Positions 11,481 to 24,800 of a DNA stretch of 64,000 nucleotides are shown here, in pieces. The stretch is from NCBI GenBank assembly GCA_014706295.1, contig JACSVZ010000001.1, positions 37,682,318-37,746,317 on the forward strand, in the 5' to 3' direction. Under the pieces are notes generated by a model that was not told where the DNA came from, made no database searches, and saw only the letters and a program-made list of their open reading frames with translations. The number at the start of each line of letters is the position of its first letter. Within the stretch, counting starts at the first letter, position 1. Source of the DNA: Lycocorax pyrrhopterus obiensis. Taxonomy: Eukaryota; Chordata; Aves; Passeriformes; Paradisaeidae. A program made the position numbers and the translations under genes.

Positions 11481-14400
11481 TTTATATCATGAATGCTGCT
11501 AATGCACTTTGAATTTCTCAGAGAAAATCACATACAATATTTGGCTCCAAATGATATTAATTGCAAAAATCTAGATCTGGATGTTCTGTGTTGTGAGTTC
11601 TTTGTCCCCCTTCCCACCAAAACATTCTGAATCTGTGTTAATTTCTTTTGGTTACCAACCTATAAATTTAATTTAAATAATAAGACTTTTAAAAATCACA
11701 TCTCAGAAATCCCTCCCTTATTTAAGTAACTATGTATGTGAGTCATAATAAAATATATTAATAAGCATATTCTTGTGATGTTCATAATTTGTTTTATTAT
11801 ATACATGACTATAGAGCAATATATACCAATATATTGCAAAAGCAGCAAGTTCGTACTGTGTTTATTTACTGAACAGCTGAAGGTTACTAGGAATATACGG
11901 CAACAATGAATAATTTAGCTTTTTTTCTGTTTGTAACTTACCAGGAAATGCATTTCAATTTATATAAAATACATTAATTTTTCAAAGAAATCAAGAAATG
12001 TTGGACTGTGTAGGCATAGTCTCATTGTCTCCTACCCGCTTTCACTCAAATTCTAAATATATTAGTTAAGCCCATTTCAGTTAATGTTGGTATAAAATAT
12101 TTATTTTTAAAATTAAAATCAGGCATTTAATTGAAATACTTTAAATAAGACCTTACTTTTATCTGAATTTTTGAATCCTTTGCACTGTACAGTCTTTCTA
12201 AGAATTAAAATCAAAATACTCCAGTTCATAAAAAACCCCTGATATATTCTGGACAAAAAGTTGATGGCAATATTTTTAATTTCCTTTATCCTTTCCGCAC
12301 ATATTTTTTTTTCTATCCAGAATATGTAGAATTAAAACTTTTTCCTAAGCACTACATCATGTGCTTTCAGTTCTCACTGCATCCCTGAGGAGTCCCTGAA
12401 GGTAACTGGGTCTCTTCTCTGAACTGTGACAGTCTGGCTAATCAGTGGGGACTAGTCAGGCTGTAATTTAATACTCACTTGTATCAACAAGAGTTCTTAT
12501 TATCTGCTAGGGGCAATGGATCAACCCCGAACTTTCACATTGCAAATATTTATTAAAAAAATTCACAGGAACACATTTTCATTATTTAAAATCATATGAA
12601 ATAATGTCTGGGAATAAAATAGTTTGTGCAAAATATTGAAGTATGAAATATAGAAAATAAGTGAGAGGTTTTGTCAGTGCTCGATTGCATTCACATATTT
12701 CCTCTGGGGCAACAAATATTCCTCACTCTGTACTCCTAATATTTAACTATATATTGTATATTAGAATTCACACAAGTAAAGTATCTGTGTTAAAAAAAAA
12801 ATCATCCATAAAAACATCGCATCCCTAATAAGGGAATATTTCCTTGCCTTTTAACATTGTCAGGGAGAATACAAGCAATCATTTCTAATGCAGACTCTAT
12901 GCAACCTTTAGGAGCAAGTCAACTTATAGGTTATATTTTCCTTTGTGTCAGTCAGGTCACTTGCTGCTTCTAACATAAAATTTCAGTGTGTTATTCACAG
13001 GCACTCCTCATTCTTAAAAAGGAGAAACATGACTTATTTTGGAAAAATCTACATGTACTGGGGCAGCATGACCACGTTAAGGATTCACTGCCTGGAAAAG
13101 AGTTGTATTGGTAGAGGAGAAGAGATCTGTAAGCACAATCCAACCATATCAGTCTAAATCGTCTCCCACAGCCGGACCCTCCCCATCTGCCCAGCAAGTT
13201 CTGGTGATGGCCCTGAGCCGGCCCTGGGCCCCAGATGCTGCTTGTGACCAGGCTTAGAGAGGACAACAGTCTGCTCATCCTGCTAATTATACCTGTACTG
13301 CAAACAGCACAGTCCTCCGAGTCAAATCTGGCACTCCAGAAACCACATTCTCTCTGCAGTCCCACACAGCTGAACTTGGTGCCACTTAGAAAACTTCACT
13401 TTGTGAAATTACATACAAAATATATGTTAAAGCTCTTTCAAAGATAAAGGATGGACACCTGAAATGTTCATGGTTTTGGGCATTTTAATGTTGTGCTCCA
13501 AGAAAAAGCTAACATCTTCTCAGGATTTGCGTGTGCGTAGCCTGTGCACCGAGTGCAAACAATGACAGAATTAGGAAGCCCTGCTGAACACTTCAGCTCC
13601 ACTCTAAAGCAATATTTCAGGTTCACCTTGCAGTCTGAGACCTGAACACTGTCTTAGTGACAGAAGGTTAAGTGGACCTAAGACCATCACTCACCCACGG
13701 AAGACTTCTCAGATCTTTGCCATGAATAGGCCAAGTTTCGTTTCCTGGTAGGAATCTCCTCACAAGGAAAATAGTCTCTGCTGTCACACAAAACAGAGGT
13801 GTTACATCAACTGGTAAGATCCATCTTTGTGTGGGGTGCTCCGTATGTCACTATCCACCCTATATGTTGGGCAAAATGTTTATCTAAAAAAACAAGAGAC
13901 ACAAAACCTCTTTTAATCAGACGGACAAAATTCAGTTAAAGAGCGAAGCCTGATGCCCTTGTATAAAAGTAGGTATTGATTACTTGATTAGACAAAGCCT
14001 CCAAAACTAAGTGTACTGTGGTTTTGAGAAGTGGGCCCACATGGCAACTGGACAGTAAATGTTGTGCAAACAATTAGTATCTTTTAAAAGGGCATTCCTA
14101 ATCCAGTGGTGGCCAGAAAACCCTAACTGATAGAGGGAACTTTGTCATCTCCCTGAAGACTTGGACCCACAAAATTATATAAACTAAAAAAAAAAAAAGG
14201 ACAAAAAATTTGAAATTTTTGAGTTACAGTATCTTTAGAGACGTACCCAAAGTGTGATTATTTTTCTATCAGGCTGGAAAAGAACAAAGAATATGTAGCC
14301 ATCTTTACCTAAGGGAGTCAGTGAAGCTTGTTTTTGCTTTTGGTTGAGCATCATAATTACAGGCGATTGCTTCAATTGATCAGGTATAAAGGAAAAATAT

Positions 14401-17400
14401 CTCTCATGACTTTCTCTCCAACACACTCAACCAAGCCAATGTCAGTCTATGAAAATTCATCAGACAGCATCATAATAACAATTGTACATACGCAGAGAAA
14501 GGAAAATAAATGTCTCAGGACAAAACAAATCCCTGGGGATTTGTAAGTCCATCTCAAATTCCGGCTAAACTTAACAAAATATAACAGAAAATAAAATTGA
14601 ACATTTAGGCAGCACAGGAGTGTGTTAAAAATACTTTTTTAGCATACATATTATTACCTGTAACTTGATACTATTCTCCTCTTTATGAAAATGCAGAGAA
14701 ATATTATACCATGGAAGTTTTATGAACCCTTTTAACTCAGGTTTCAACAATATAACAAGGCAAATAAAATACTATGTTTTAAATGGAAAATTGGAGTATT
14801 GCAAAGCAAAAATATCTTGTACTTTCATTTTCAATGCCTACTTCAAATGGTATATTTGGCATACTCTGTGAAAAAATAATTTTCATTTTTTCCAATGTAG
14901 ATATATATATTTACTTTCTTTTAAGGAATTTATTCTCTATATATGTTTATGCTGTCCCAAAGTTGCTACAAATTATTTTGAGACACAAAGAAAAGCTTTT
15001 TTAAGGCCTAATAGCTACAGCTGGACATGGATAGCAGGAAAAGATAAAGAGTAGTTGAGAAGATTTTTAGCATAACTTGGAAACCGAAGAATCTGGGATT
15101 TTTCTCTTGATTGGTCTACAAATGCGTCTCCTTCCTCCCTGATCTTATACTCCTTTTCACCCATTTGCTACCTTCAGTTTATTTTATAGGTTTAGAAAAA
15201 TAATTCAATAAAGGTATTGATACTCAGTTTAATTTAATTTCTTAGAATAAGGACTAAAATATCTTAAAAAATATGGAGAACATATAAATTATCCTGATTG
15301 CATGAATATAAAAATCAGGAAGGTCTTTATTTTGTTGGGGTTTTCTTCCCTGCTTTTAAAGCTTTCAACATCTTTTTCAAATCTGCATCATACAGAACTG
15401 ATATGCTGCACCCATGTTGCTGAGTATTTAAATACCAGTTTGGGTGTGTGAAAATTTCCTTGAACTTGTAATTTAGCATGCATATTTATGGCTGAGACCT
15501 ATGTTTCAGAAAAAATATGAAAATGTGTGTCACAAAATGGATTATATTTTCTTTAAGTTCCATGTAAGCACGAAAGTTTTTATAAAAGCACAAGACCAAC
15601 AATTCACAATATTTTTAATGTACAATCATTTTTGAAGCTCTAACAACTAACATTGCTGCTATCTTACTAAATGTTGAGACATCAACCTTCTGGTTATATG
15701 TTATTCTTACTTGAGCCCTAGTGGGCAGTTTTAGATGGAACTTAATTCATAAAGCTTTCAAACCCAGGAAAAGGTACTTATATTTAAAATAGTGAGAACT
15801 GGCAACACTGGAGAAGACACTGAAGCCACTACTTTTCCTCTTTCTTTACATCTTTCAAGGCAGTAGTATTTGCAGAGTCCCATCATGTTCTTGCACCATT
15901 CCTGTCTTCATCCTAATCCATGCTGACTTTCTTCATTAGAAGTTTTACAAGCTACTTTTCTTACTGCAATACTACCTCTAAAACAGTTAACTTCTTCATC
16001 TTTATAGTACTTACTAGTCTTTAGTCCTTGAACTTATTTCCTAAATTTTGAGCATTTAAATTTTATTGCTATCTGGAACGGTCTGCTGCTACTTTAATTT
16101 GATCACACAGAAGTCCAGAGAGTAGAAAGTCAGTAAGAGGATCTTCACACTTTGCTGCAGTTGAAATTTAAATTGCTCCCCAGAGACAATGACTTATAGA
16201 ATTGTACTTCAGAACAGTACTTACCTTCTTTTTTTTTACAATATGATAAAAATACTTCTTCCTATCAATTAATGAGTTAGGAAAAAAAAAAAAAAAGAGG
16301 AACCTGGCAGCTACAATTTAGGTTGTGTAAAAGCTAGCTTTTAGCCACCTGTTCCAGATGAATTCCACAAGTGTGTGTTAGGTGCCCGGGATCCCGGAAA
16401 TCAGTATGTCCTCTGCTGAATGAAAGGCATATTTTGGCTCTGATCAGGGTGCCAGATGGGTGCCAGCTACCAGAAAGGTGATAACCACGGTTTGACGCAA
16501 ACCTGTGGCTTTTTAGAGGGAAAATAACATTGTCTAGTGTTTTCCAGTTCCAGTTAAAATTTGCTTTCACCTCTACCTTCATCTGTCATGGTGCATAGAT
16601 GACCTCCTGAGAGCTGTAGCTTTGAGCCCCCACGTAAGAAAGGACAGAGATGTGGGATATCTTACCTCCACAATGAGTTGGTGGTAGCAGTGCATGCACT
16701 AAGTTCTTGTGTAAAAGTCACACGCTTCATAGTAAATGCAGCTCTGACTTTTGCAGCTCTGCCCCGAACACAAAAATACTTATCAGCCTCACCATTCTGT
16801 TTTATTTATTTCTAATAAGAAATTCATATTCTGGTACCCGTATTCTTTTCTTAGTAAAAAAACCCAAACACAAATCCTACTCTATGTAGCAATTTCTTTT
16901 GTCTAAAGATGTTGTACTGCGAGACCAACCTGAACTGACAACCATCAATATCACTTGTTCTGAGTTGGGGTCAGATCAAGCGGAAACATAAGCTCTGTAA
17001 ATACAACAGAAAAAGTGCACAATGAAAAACAAATATGTGCATTCATACACCAGACAAAGAAGACAAAACCCAATAACATTACATTTAATCCAAAGAGGAG
17101 AAGCTTGCCATATTAATGAATGTTCAAGGAATAAGGATTTGATCTGTTGAAAAAAAAAAACCAAAACAACAAAAAACCAGCAAAACCAATAGACATCTTG
17201 AGTCAGCTGTTCCCATGATGAAGAATTTGTGCAGTGAGTCAAGAGATACAGTGCTTTAAAATATATTATCTCTATTTGTTAAACACACAGACTATGCAAC
17301 AGCTCCCTAGTACATAAATTTCCTGATTTTTAATTTTGTCGAGTATTTGGACTTTGGTGCCAGAACCTAACCATACAGAAGAGTGAGGAAAAAGGACACC

Positions 17401-18620
17401 CAAATTTTCATGTCTGATTAATTGTAGATCCATTCTTTTTGGGAAAAAAAAATTGTTTCTACAGAGAAATATTCTGAACTTTTAACAAAAGTTCACCTTA
17501 AAATAGGGTGATTGTTTGTTCAACTTAAATAAAAATTATAAAATTAATTTTAAAATTCAACCAACCTAATTATTCATAAATGAGTAAATAGACACTGACA
17601 CAAAACCACACATAGTCACATATCATACTGGAAGTAAATAGAGCATGCTAGACATTGGACATGTCTGTGTCAAAATGAAGTAATTTAATTTCACATTAAA
17701 TTAAAACTAGAACTTATAATCACTTCCATAATTTCCAACAGTTTAGAAATAAACCAACAGTAATTTTGAAGGACTTCTGCAGAAAAAAAAATACAGACTA
17801 TATGCAACTTGTAATTTCACCATGATTTCAAGACACAGAAGAAAGCACACTCATCAAATAGCGAGGATGGAGAGCTCTGTGGAGGAGGGGTAAGTGGAAG
17901 TTAAGACATTGATAGGAAGTGCTACTTTCAAATAAAGAAGCAGAAAAAAGTGTCTACAGGGAAAAGACAAAAAAATCCTCCCTAGGTATACTTTCTGGAA
18001 GAAACTGAAAGCTCTAAGTTTGTTTTTGATACTTTGGGTGATGAATCAATCCTAATGTTTCTGCACATACCTTTTACTTAACACATGCCCTGTCTTTTTG
18101 ATCTTCCATTTTTTCAGCTATGATTTTTTTTTGCCTTTATCTGTTTATTCTTTTTAGCTGCATATCACAGTATTAAAAAAAAAGGTCCTCTCAGACACAT
18201 ATAGGATCTTTTTTAAACATAGCTACTCAGATCTAGCCTGATGACCGTAGAACTGAGGCATTGCTCAGCGCTAAATGCAATAAAGCAATTCAGAATGTAA
18301 ACCTTTTTCAGATTCCATCTTATTATGTATAGCAAGCAACTCTGTTTGAAATGGAAATGGCAAATGTAGCCATACATATTTGAAAGAACTGTACTTAAAT
18401 ACCTCTAGCCTAAACAGTGAGGTATTAGTGTCATTACTTTTGTCTGGAAGCTTCCTGAACATCTGACCAAGCTAATTAAACGAAAAGGGTTAACTTGTTA
18501 CAAGAATTGGATACAACAAAAATTTGGATAAACCAAATTTCAATGCATTAGTGATAACTTTGGGCCATACATTTTTAACTAATGGGTAATATACCCTCTG
18601 ATTTGTAGCAAACTGTAGTT
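11481..18620. other. Gene-free unique DNA with a locally GC-richer patch
   Basis: No gene is recognised. An A15 run sits at 16282-16296, an A-rich run at about 14187-14200 and an A/CAA-rich stretch at 17149-17185. The patch 13150-13380 is clearly richer in G+C than its flanks and is reported as a finding. Frames such as 12991-13365 (minus, 124 codons) and 16976-17242 (minus, 88 codons) resemble no known protein; the second is cysteine- and phenylalanine-rich because it reads through low-complexity DNA. Confidence 0.65.
16282..16296 (+). repeat. Poly(A) homopolymer, 15 bases
   Basis: A run of 15 A directly preceded by G and followed by GAGG. No recognisable retroposon body lies on its 5' side, so I do not call it the tail of a processed pseudogene or SINE. 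It is probably a simple mononucleotide microsatellite and is likely length-polymorphic. Confidence 0.85.
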
Positions 18621-18880
18621 TTTGTGAGCAGGCCTTTAATAGCAGATCATGGCTGTAAACCATGGTTATAAGATCTAACTAATGAATATGATGCCCTGAC
18701 ATCATTTGAGTTTAGCTGACTTCAAGGTTCAGATTATCAAGATTGCATGCAAGCCAACATGCTGACCACAGCAAAAGTGCCCCAGAGCAGCAAAATGTGC
18801 TAAGGAGAAATGACATCTAAATAGCCATATTGTCTGAACTACCTCTGCCAAAAGGCCTGACTAATTGGAAATTTGGAGTA
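18621..18880. promoter_or_regulatory. Candidate conserved non-coding element
   Basis: A block of mixed composition without open frames or repeat similarity. It contains a 10-base palindrome AACCATGGTT at 18658-18667, a nearby CATGG copy in a short inverted arrangement, GCATGC at about 18746-18751 and two TAAC/TAAT-type homeodomain-like words. Its even base use contrasts with the AT-rich flanks. The evidence is texture only; conservation would decide. Confidence 0.18.
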
Positions 18881-21800
18881 GCTACTTACTCAAGTATTCA
18901 TTTACAGTACTTGGAAAATAAGTTCTTTATGAGAGAGGTTGGTGTTTGATGTTTAATTATCCAAGTGATTGAAATCTGCATTTGTAGAGGTCCCGGTGCA
19001 CTAGTAGTCTGCAAACTGTATATTCCAGTATTTTGTATTTTCATTCAGTATTTCCTTGAAGGACTATAAACTGTCAATTTCCGTCATGATTAATAAATTA
19101 AGAGAGGTTTTTAATTAATGCATTACCATTACAAGCAATATTTAGTGGTTAAAAGTGATCAACAGAAGAGAATATGAATCATAGTTTCAGGTTCAAACGT
19201 GTTTTCTATGCTAGGACTCAGAAACAGGCTTCCTTATCAACTCTGAATATGCTTCAAGAAATTTCAAAGTGAATTATGTTCTCAGTTTTTTCACCTAAAA
19301 ATGCAGAAGCCCAGTACCTTACTAAGAAATGTATGGACTTTACTGAAACAGACCAGAAACAGCAGAAAAATATGACTTATTATTTATTAAACTTTCTAAA
19401 ACCTTCATGAAGAATTTGTTACCAGCTAGATATAAAGCTAAAATTTTACTGTTACAGTAAGTACCAGATATAAGGATGCACTTTCTTACAGACTTAATCA
19501 AAGAATATTTGTTTTAAATTTTCATTTTTTTTCCAAACAACCTATGCAGAGGAGCTGCTAAGACATGCAATTTCTTAATTTGCTGAGCACTCAACAGCTG
19601 CAAATTCCCTAACACCTAGCTAACATATTTTTAAAAATCATGGTGTTTATTTAAGCACATGATTTTCCCAAGGTAATGTAAACATTACTTAATATTTAGT
19701 ACTTTTAATACTTTAACAACTTTCCTTTAGATAATTTTGACTTTTTTTTTTTCTAATAGGCACAGTGTAACCATATTGCCTACAAATAAAAATCATGGAC
19801 AGTTAGACTGAAATGTTTAGCAATTTTGTACACCTAATCTTGACACTGATTTTTTAGAATAATAACACATTTTGAGATGCTTTTGATCAGTTTTGTTATA
19901 AGAAATGTTTCAGCAGTCTCACTGTCAGTCAGAGAAAAAGACTGTTGAAAATACACTTCCTGCTACATTTAGAAAGGTCTTGATCAAAGTTATCAGTCAA
20001 ATATCATGTCACATAGAAATCCTCAGGATTCCCATGGAAATTTTTTATAATTGTCCTGTTTTTTCATGACTTCACATAGTTCTACAAAAGCAATGAATAC
20101 ACTCTGTATATTTTTTGCACCAGCACTATAAAACCATCACTAATTATGAACAGAAAATATCACCACTCTGAGATATGTACAGCTAATTCAACTAATCCCT
20201 GAAAATTTTGACTGCCAGATTCTCTTACTCTCCATTTTCCCATTTTGTAATTATGTTCCCCTGGCATTCTTTCTGTCATCCCACAATCTTTTGTCTTTAC
20301 TCATAAAGGAATTTATTAGCACAAAATATTTTTAAAAAAATCCATCCAAAAAACTCTTTTATATAGGAATGACATTATACCTTGAAGGTCCTTACAAGAC
20401 ATCAGTGCACATTCCCTTGTATAAATGTACATGCATCAAGAATCCTTTGCTGTTTTCTCTGCACATACAACAGCAGCAAATTCCAGTCACTACTCAGTCA
20501 TGAGACTTTTGATTTTAAGAGAAACTTTATGATGTGAACATGTGAAATATTCATTATTAATCTACAGGCACCTCATGATGTTCTAAAGTACAGAGTCCAT
20601 TTAAAGTTCTCAAACTTAATTTTTTATTGCATCTTCAATTTCAATTGCAATTGAATTTTATTATACCATTTGATATCTTTCTGTCCTTGGGAGTTATAGG
20701 ACAAGTTGACTGATAAGACAGATATAAAATAATTTATTTCATTCTCCTGCCATCCTCACATTTGGGTTCCCGAATTCCTCTCATTGCTTTTTAATGCCTT
20801 AAAAATAATTAATAATCTGTGATTAGTGCCACCTTTGAATCTGCCCAGAAATTTCACCTAGAAAATCTGTGACAGATGCATTTTGATCTATGATGCTATC
20901 CAATTACTAGGCTACTTGTCACTCTTCCATCCACATAATCTGTGTTTGCAGCATTTCTTTAGCACACAGTTCCTAGAAAAGATCTCTCCTCAATCACTAC
21001 TAGGAACCATTGTGGAACACACAGTCATTTTACTCTACTCAGCCACATCTCGAATGGATTAAAACAACTGAAAAAGCTGCTATGTTCTCCAAAGCTGCAT
21101 GCTCTATTTTTATAGAAACAGCTCAAACCTTTTAAAATTGTCTTAACATTGTGCTTTTAAGAGATAATTTACACAGAAATATTTAAGGAACTGAGAGACA
21201 GGCTGACATGATGGCTAGAAAACTGATTCAGTCACAGAGGAATGCTCAAAAGGAGTATATAAATTAGATTTCTGGGGATAATTTTGCTTCAGGATGATAT
21301 TTTTTCCCCTATTCTGATTCAAAATATTGAAAGAATAGAGAAAATTGTGGTAATACAATACATGTCTTCAGAAAACAACAGGGTTTTTGGACAATTTAGG
21401 GAAGTCACTAGTAAGAATGGACACAATGAGCAGTGTTGTAGAAAGAATTACTAACCCAGATTTTCCTGACTGTTTAGAACTTCCTCTTCCAAATATTCTT
21501 AATATTGTTTACTTTTCATTTACCTTATCTTAACAAACAAATGAATCATAACATCTGTGTTGAAGGAAAATTTGAAAGCTTCTCTGCAGAACAAAACCAA
21601 AGAAAAATCCTGAGTAGACTGGTTAAGCTGGATCATAAATACAAGAAAAATTCTGATCTAGAAACCTGGCTGAGTCAAACTTACCTGCAATTAGGAACAG
21701 AATTCAAATGCCTGACTCAATTGCATGCAGACATTATTGCATACATACACATTTATATATTCAAAATGCATACCAAGATCATTTGAATTAAGTGCATTTC

Positions 21801-24800
21801 CATCTTGAGAACATACAGTATATTTAAATTGCACATAAAAATGTACAAGTAGCATACCAGTGAAAAACTGGGTAGGAAAACAGCTTATGTAGAATTCAAC
21901 AACATAGTGATTTACTTGTCTGGTTATCTGACATATTCTAGCATCAAACTTTCTCACTAGTGCAGAGGTCTCGCTTTAGTTGTTAGCAGTTTGTTCTGGA
22001 CAGTATAACTATGATAGTGAGAGACAACAAAGGACTTGAAAGGCTCTCACTTTATGTAAACCTAACACAAGATATAATATTGAGGGGGGATGAAAGCTGA
22101 AAAATTAAACTTAAAACTTTGAGAAGTCATAGTTACATGGGATTACTAGATGTGTAATTTCAAGATTTAGAGCACAATACATTAATGACGGCAGAAATCA
22201 ACAATAGCCAACTGTCTAGTATCATTAGTTGGCATTTTCTGTAGTTATATGGTAAAGGAAAACCTGAGATTAATGTCACCTGCCTGTGGGTCTTTAAAAC
22301 CACAATACCTGGCTTGACTACTTATTTCAGGGTGAATGTGGAAGTACTGACTTAGGATCATATTTCCCCAGAAATTTAAATTCAGAAAATTTTAATTCTG
22401 ACCAACTACTTATTACAGGATAAAGTTCTTGAAGAAAACTGGTAGGAATCAGGAAGAAAAGGGTAGGAGAAAACAGAGAAGGACTAAAAATAGTTTTAAG
22501 TATAAAGCTCATGAAGAATAATACAAATGTAGACTATTAATAAAGAATCACATCAGCAACACTTAGCTACTTCTTTTATTTCAATCAAATAGAACTAAGA
22601 CTTAAATAACAAGACCCCTCAACAGGTGAAGTTTTTGTCAGTGGGACTGCAAAACATAGTACCTCATAGTACTTAAATCTCTATCTTAAGTACACTTCTT
22701 TATAAGTTAATTAGGAAAGAAGAAAAGTTATGTCAGATAAGTTCTTTTCAATCTTCCATTCCAAAAGATTGAGGAAAAAAAAAACCAGAAAAGATAAAAG
22801 ATGTCTCAATTTAAAGAGCCCATTCATCAGTTCTTTGTAGAAGTTGAGTATTAGACATGTGAGTGAACTATTAGGTGTAGTGCTAGAAAATTCACTGAAC
22901 ACAGTTGATAGTTAATTTCACTAGTCTTATTAACAGCTTGGAGTTTAAAGAAATTATTTTGTCAAACGATTTTATTATAATTTTGGCCAAAGGTGATACC
23001 ATATAGGTCTATAGGACATCTCACTAAAAGACACCAAAGGACACTACAAACCTACATGTTTCATCGTCATAATGATGAGATGAAGATATTATATCACATT
23101 TTCTACTTTAGTGAGTGGGAATAACAATTTGGAAAGTGACATTACTTTTCGCTTCGTCATGCATACTTCATATAGGTGATATCAAAACAAAGTGCTCCAT
23201 AGAAGGGCGAAGTTAGTAAGTATCTTGTCCTAACAAGTTGACTCAATTTTTCATGTCAATTTGTCATTCAGAATAGACTCACTCATCTCTCTTTGGGCTT
23301 TGGCAGAAAGTCAGGTATTTTTTGAAATTCCGTCTCTCTTGCCAGAATGTCTCTGAATGTTTCATGCAATTGTCAGATTTAATTTTTGTTTGAAACTGCA
23401 GTGCAGATATTGCTCTTTGAAGTAGACCCACATCTAAGAAAACCTCAATTCTACTGTATCTTGCATTCCAACATAGCCTAAAGAAACTTGAAACTGAATT
23501 TGCATCATGTTTAAAATACACATCTATATTAAAATTCCACTGATTTATAAAGCATTACAATACACTATACGGAGTAAAGAGAGGATAATTTTATTTCGAT
23601 CCTTTCAAACTATTGCAGAATGTAAGGGCATTTTCCATTTCCTATTTTTAAAAAGCAATAATTGCAATATCAATATAAAAAATTAGGAAATAGGTGTTCT
23701 TAATTTTAATCATGAAAAAACATACATGATAGGTTATGATGTGAGGATATCAATGTCTAATAACAATTACAGCTACAGTATTTCAATACAGGATAAACAG
23801 CTGCTCCTACAAATATGTGCGCCATTCGAGTTCTTTGGGTGATTTAGACTTTCTCCTTTATATACGGAGTATGACTGGTACACTTTGTTCACTATCAAAG
23901 TAAATGAACATCAAGGCTGCTTCAGATATAATTGCTAGTTCTTGTCAACCCCTTCTCTCTCTTTGTGGTACCACCAGAATTTTTTCTTATATTTTTTTCT
24001 GGTGCAAGATGTTCGTTAATTGGAAACTGTTGGCGGCTGTGAGAATATTTTGTAAAAGTTACATCATTTTCTGTTTTCTTTCAAGCTCTCCCGTGCATCA
24101 TGAAGGGTAAATCTGGCAGAAAGCTTGAAACCTATATAATGCCTTGGATAAATATATACATATTGGTCTAAATAATGAACAGAAGATGGGTGAAAGTAAA
24201 AACTTTGATCTACTGAAGGCCCTGATCTTCCTGGTAGAGTTTTGTTGACATAACAGTGCCCATTGGAGTTCACCTGGAAAGGAAGATTCACCAGCAAGGG
24301 AGAAAGTTTAGTGCTCATTCTTGTTACACATAGACAAAGCTGTTTGAAACGTGTTTCTTTGCCTCCATAACTTAGAAAATATTTAGAGTATGAAATAACA
24401 GAATTTTTATTTCAAATTTTGGACATAAATTGAAATATGGCAACTAGATTAATACTGATTGGCAAGAGAAAATGTATTTAATCTCCTGCCTATGTACATA
24501 TGAAATTTATATCTCAAACATAGACTACACTGATTTTGGGAAAAACCCTCTATTTCTCAAAACTAGACTTGCATACACTCTGTTAGACAGTCACTGTGCT
24601 GTTCTAGATAAAATAGCATGATCTGCCAGACTTTCAACTTGTACCTTTCCTCAACTCCACACCCTAAGATACAGGCAAAACTCCATCTTTAGGAAGTCTT
24701 GGAAGCAACATGTCTCACATATACATAAATTAAAGCTCCCCAAAGGAACATTCCTGTGAGCAGATCCAATGCATTTCCCTGCCATGAAAAAAATCAGAAC

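Noticed and set aside
12991..13365. 124-codon minus-strand frame as a coding exon
   Set aside because: No recognisable family; its openness is explained by the local composition. The GC patch itself is kept as a finding.
17149..17185. A-rich/CAA-rich stretch as the tail of a SINE or processed pseudogene
   Set aside because: No retroposon body or target-site duplication was seen upstream; treated as simple low-complexity DNA. The same applies to 30248-30285 and 59748-59772.
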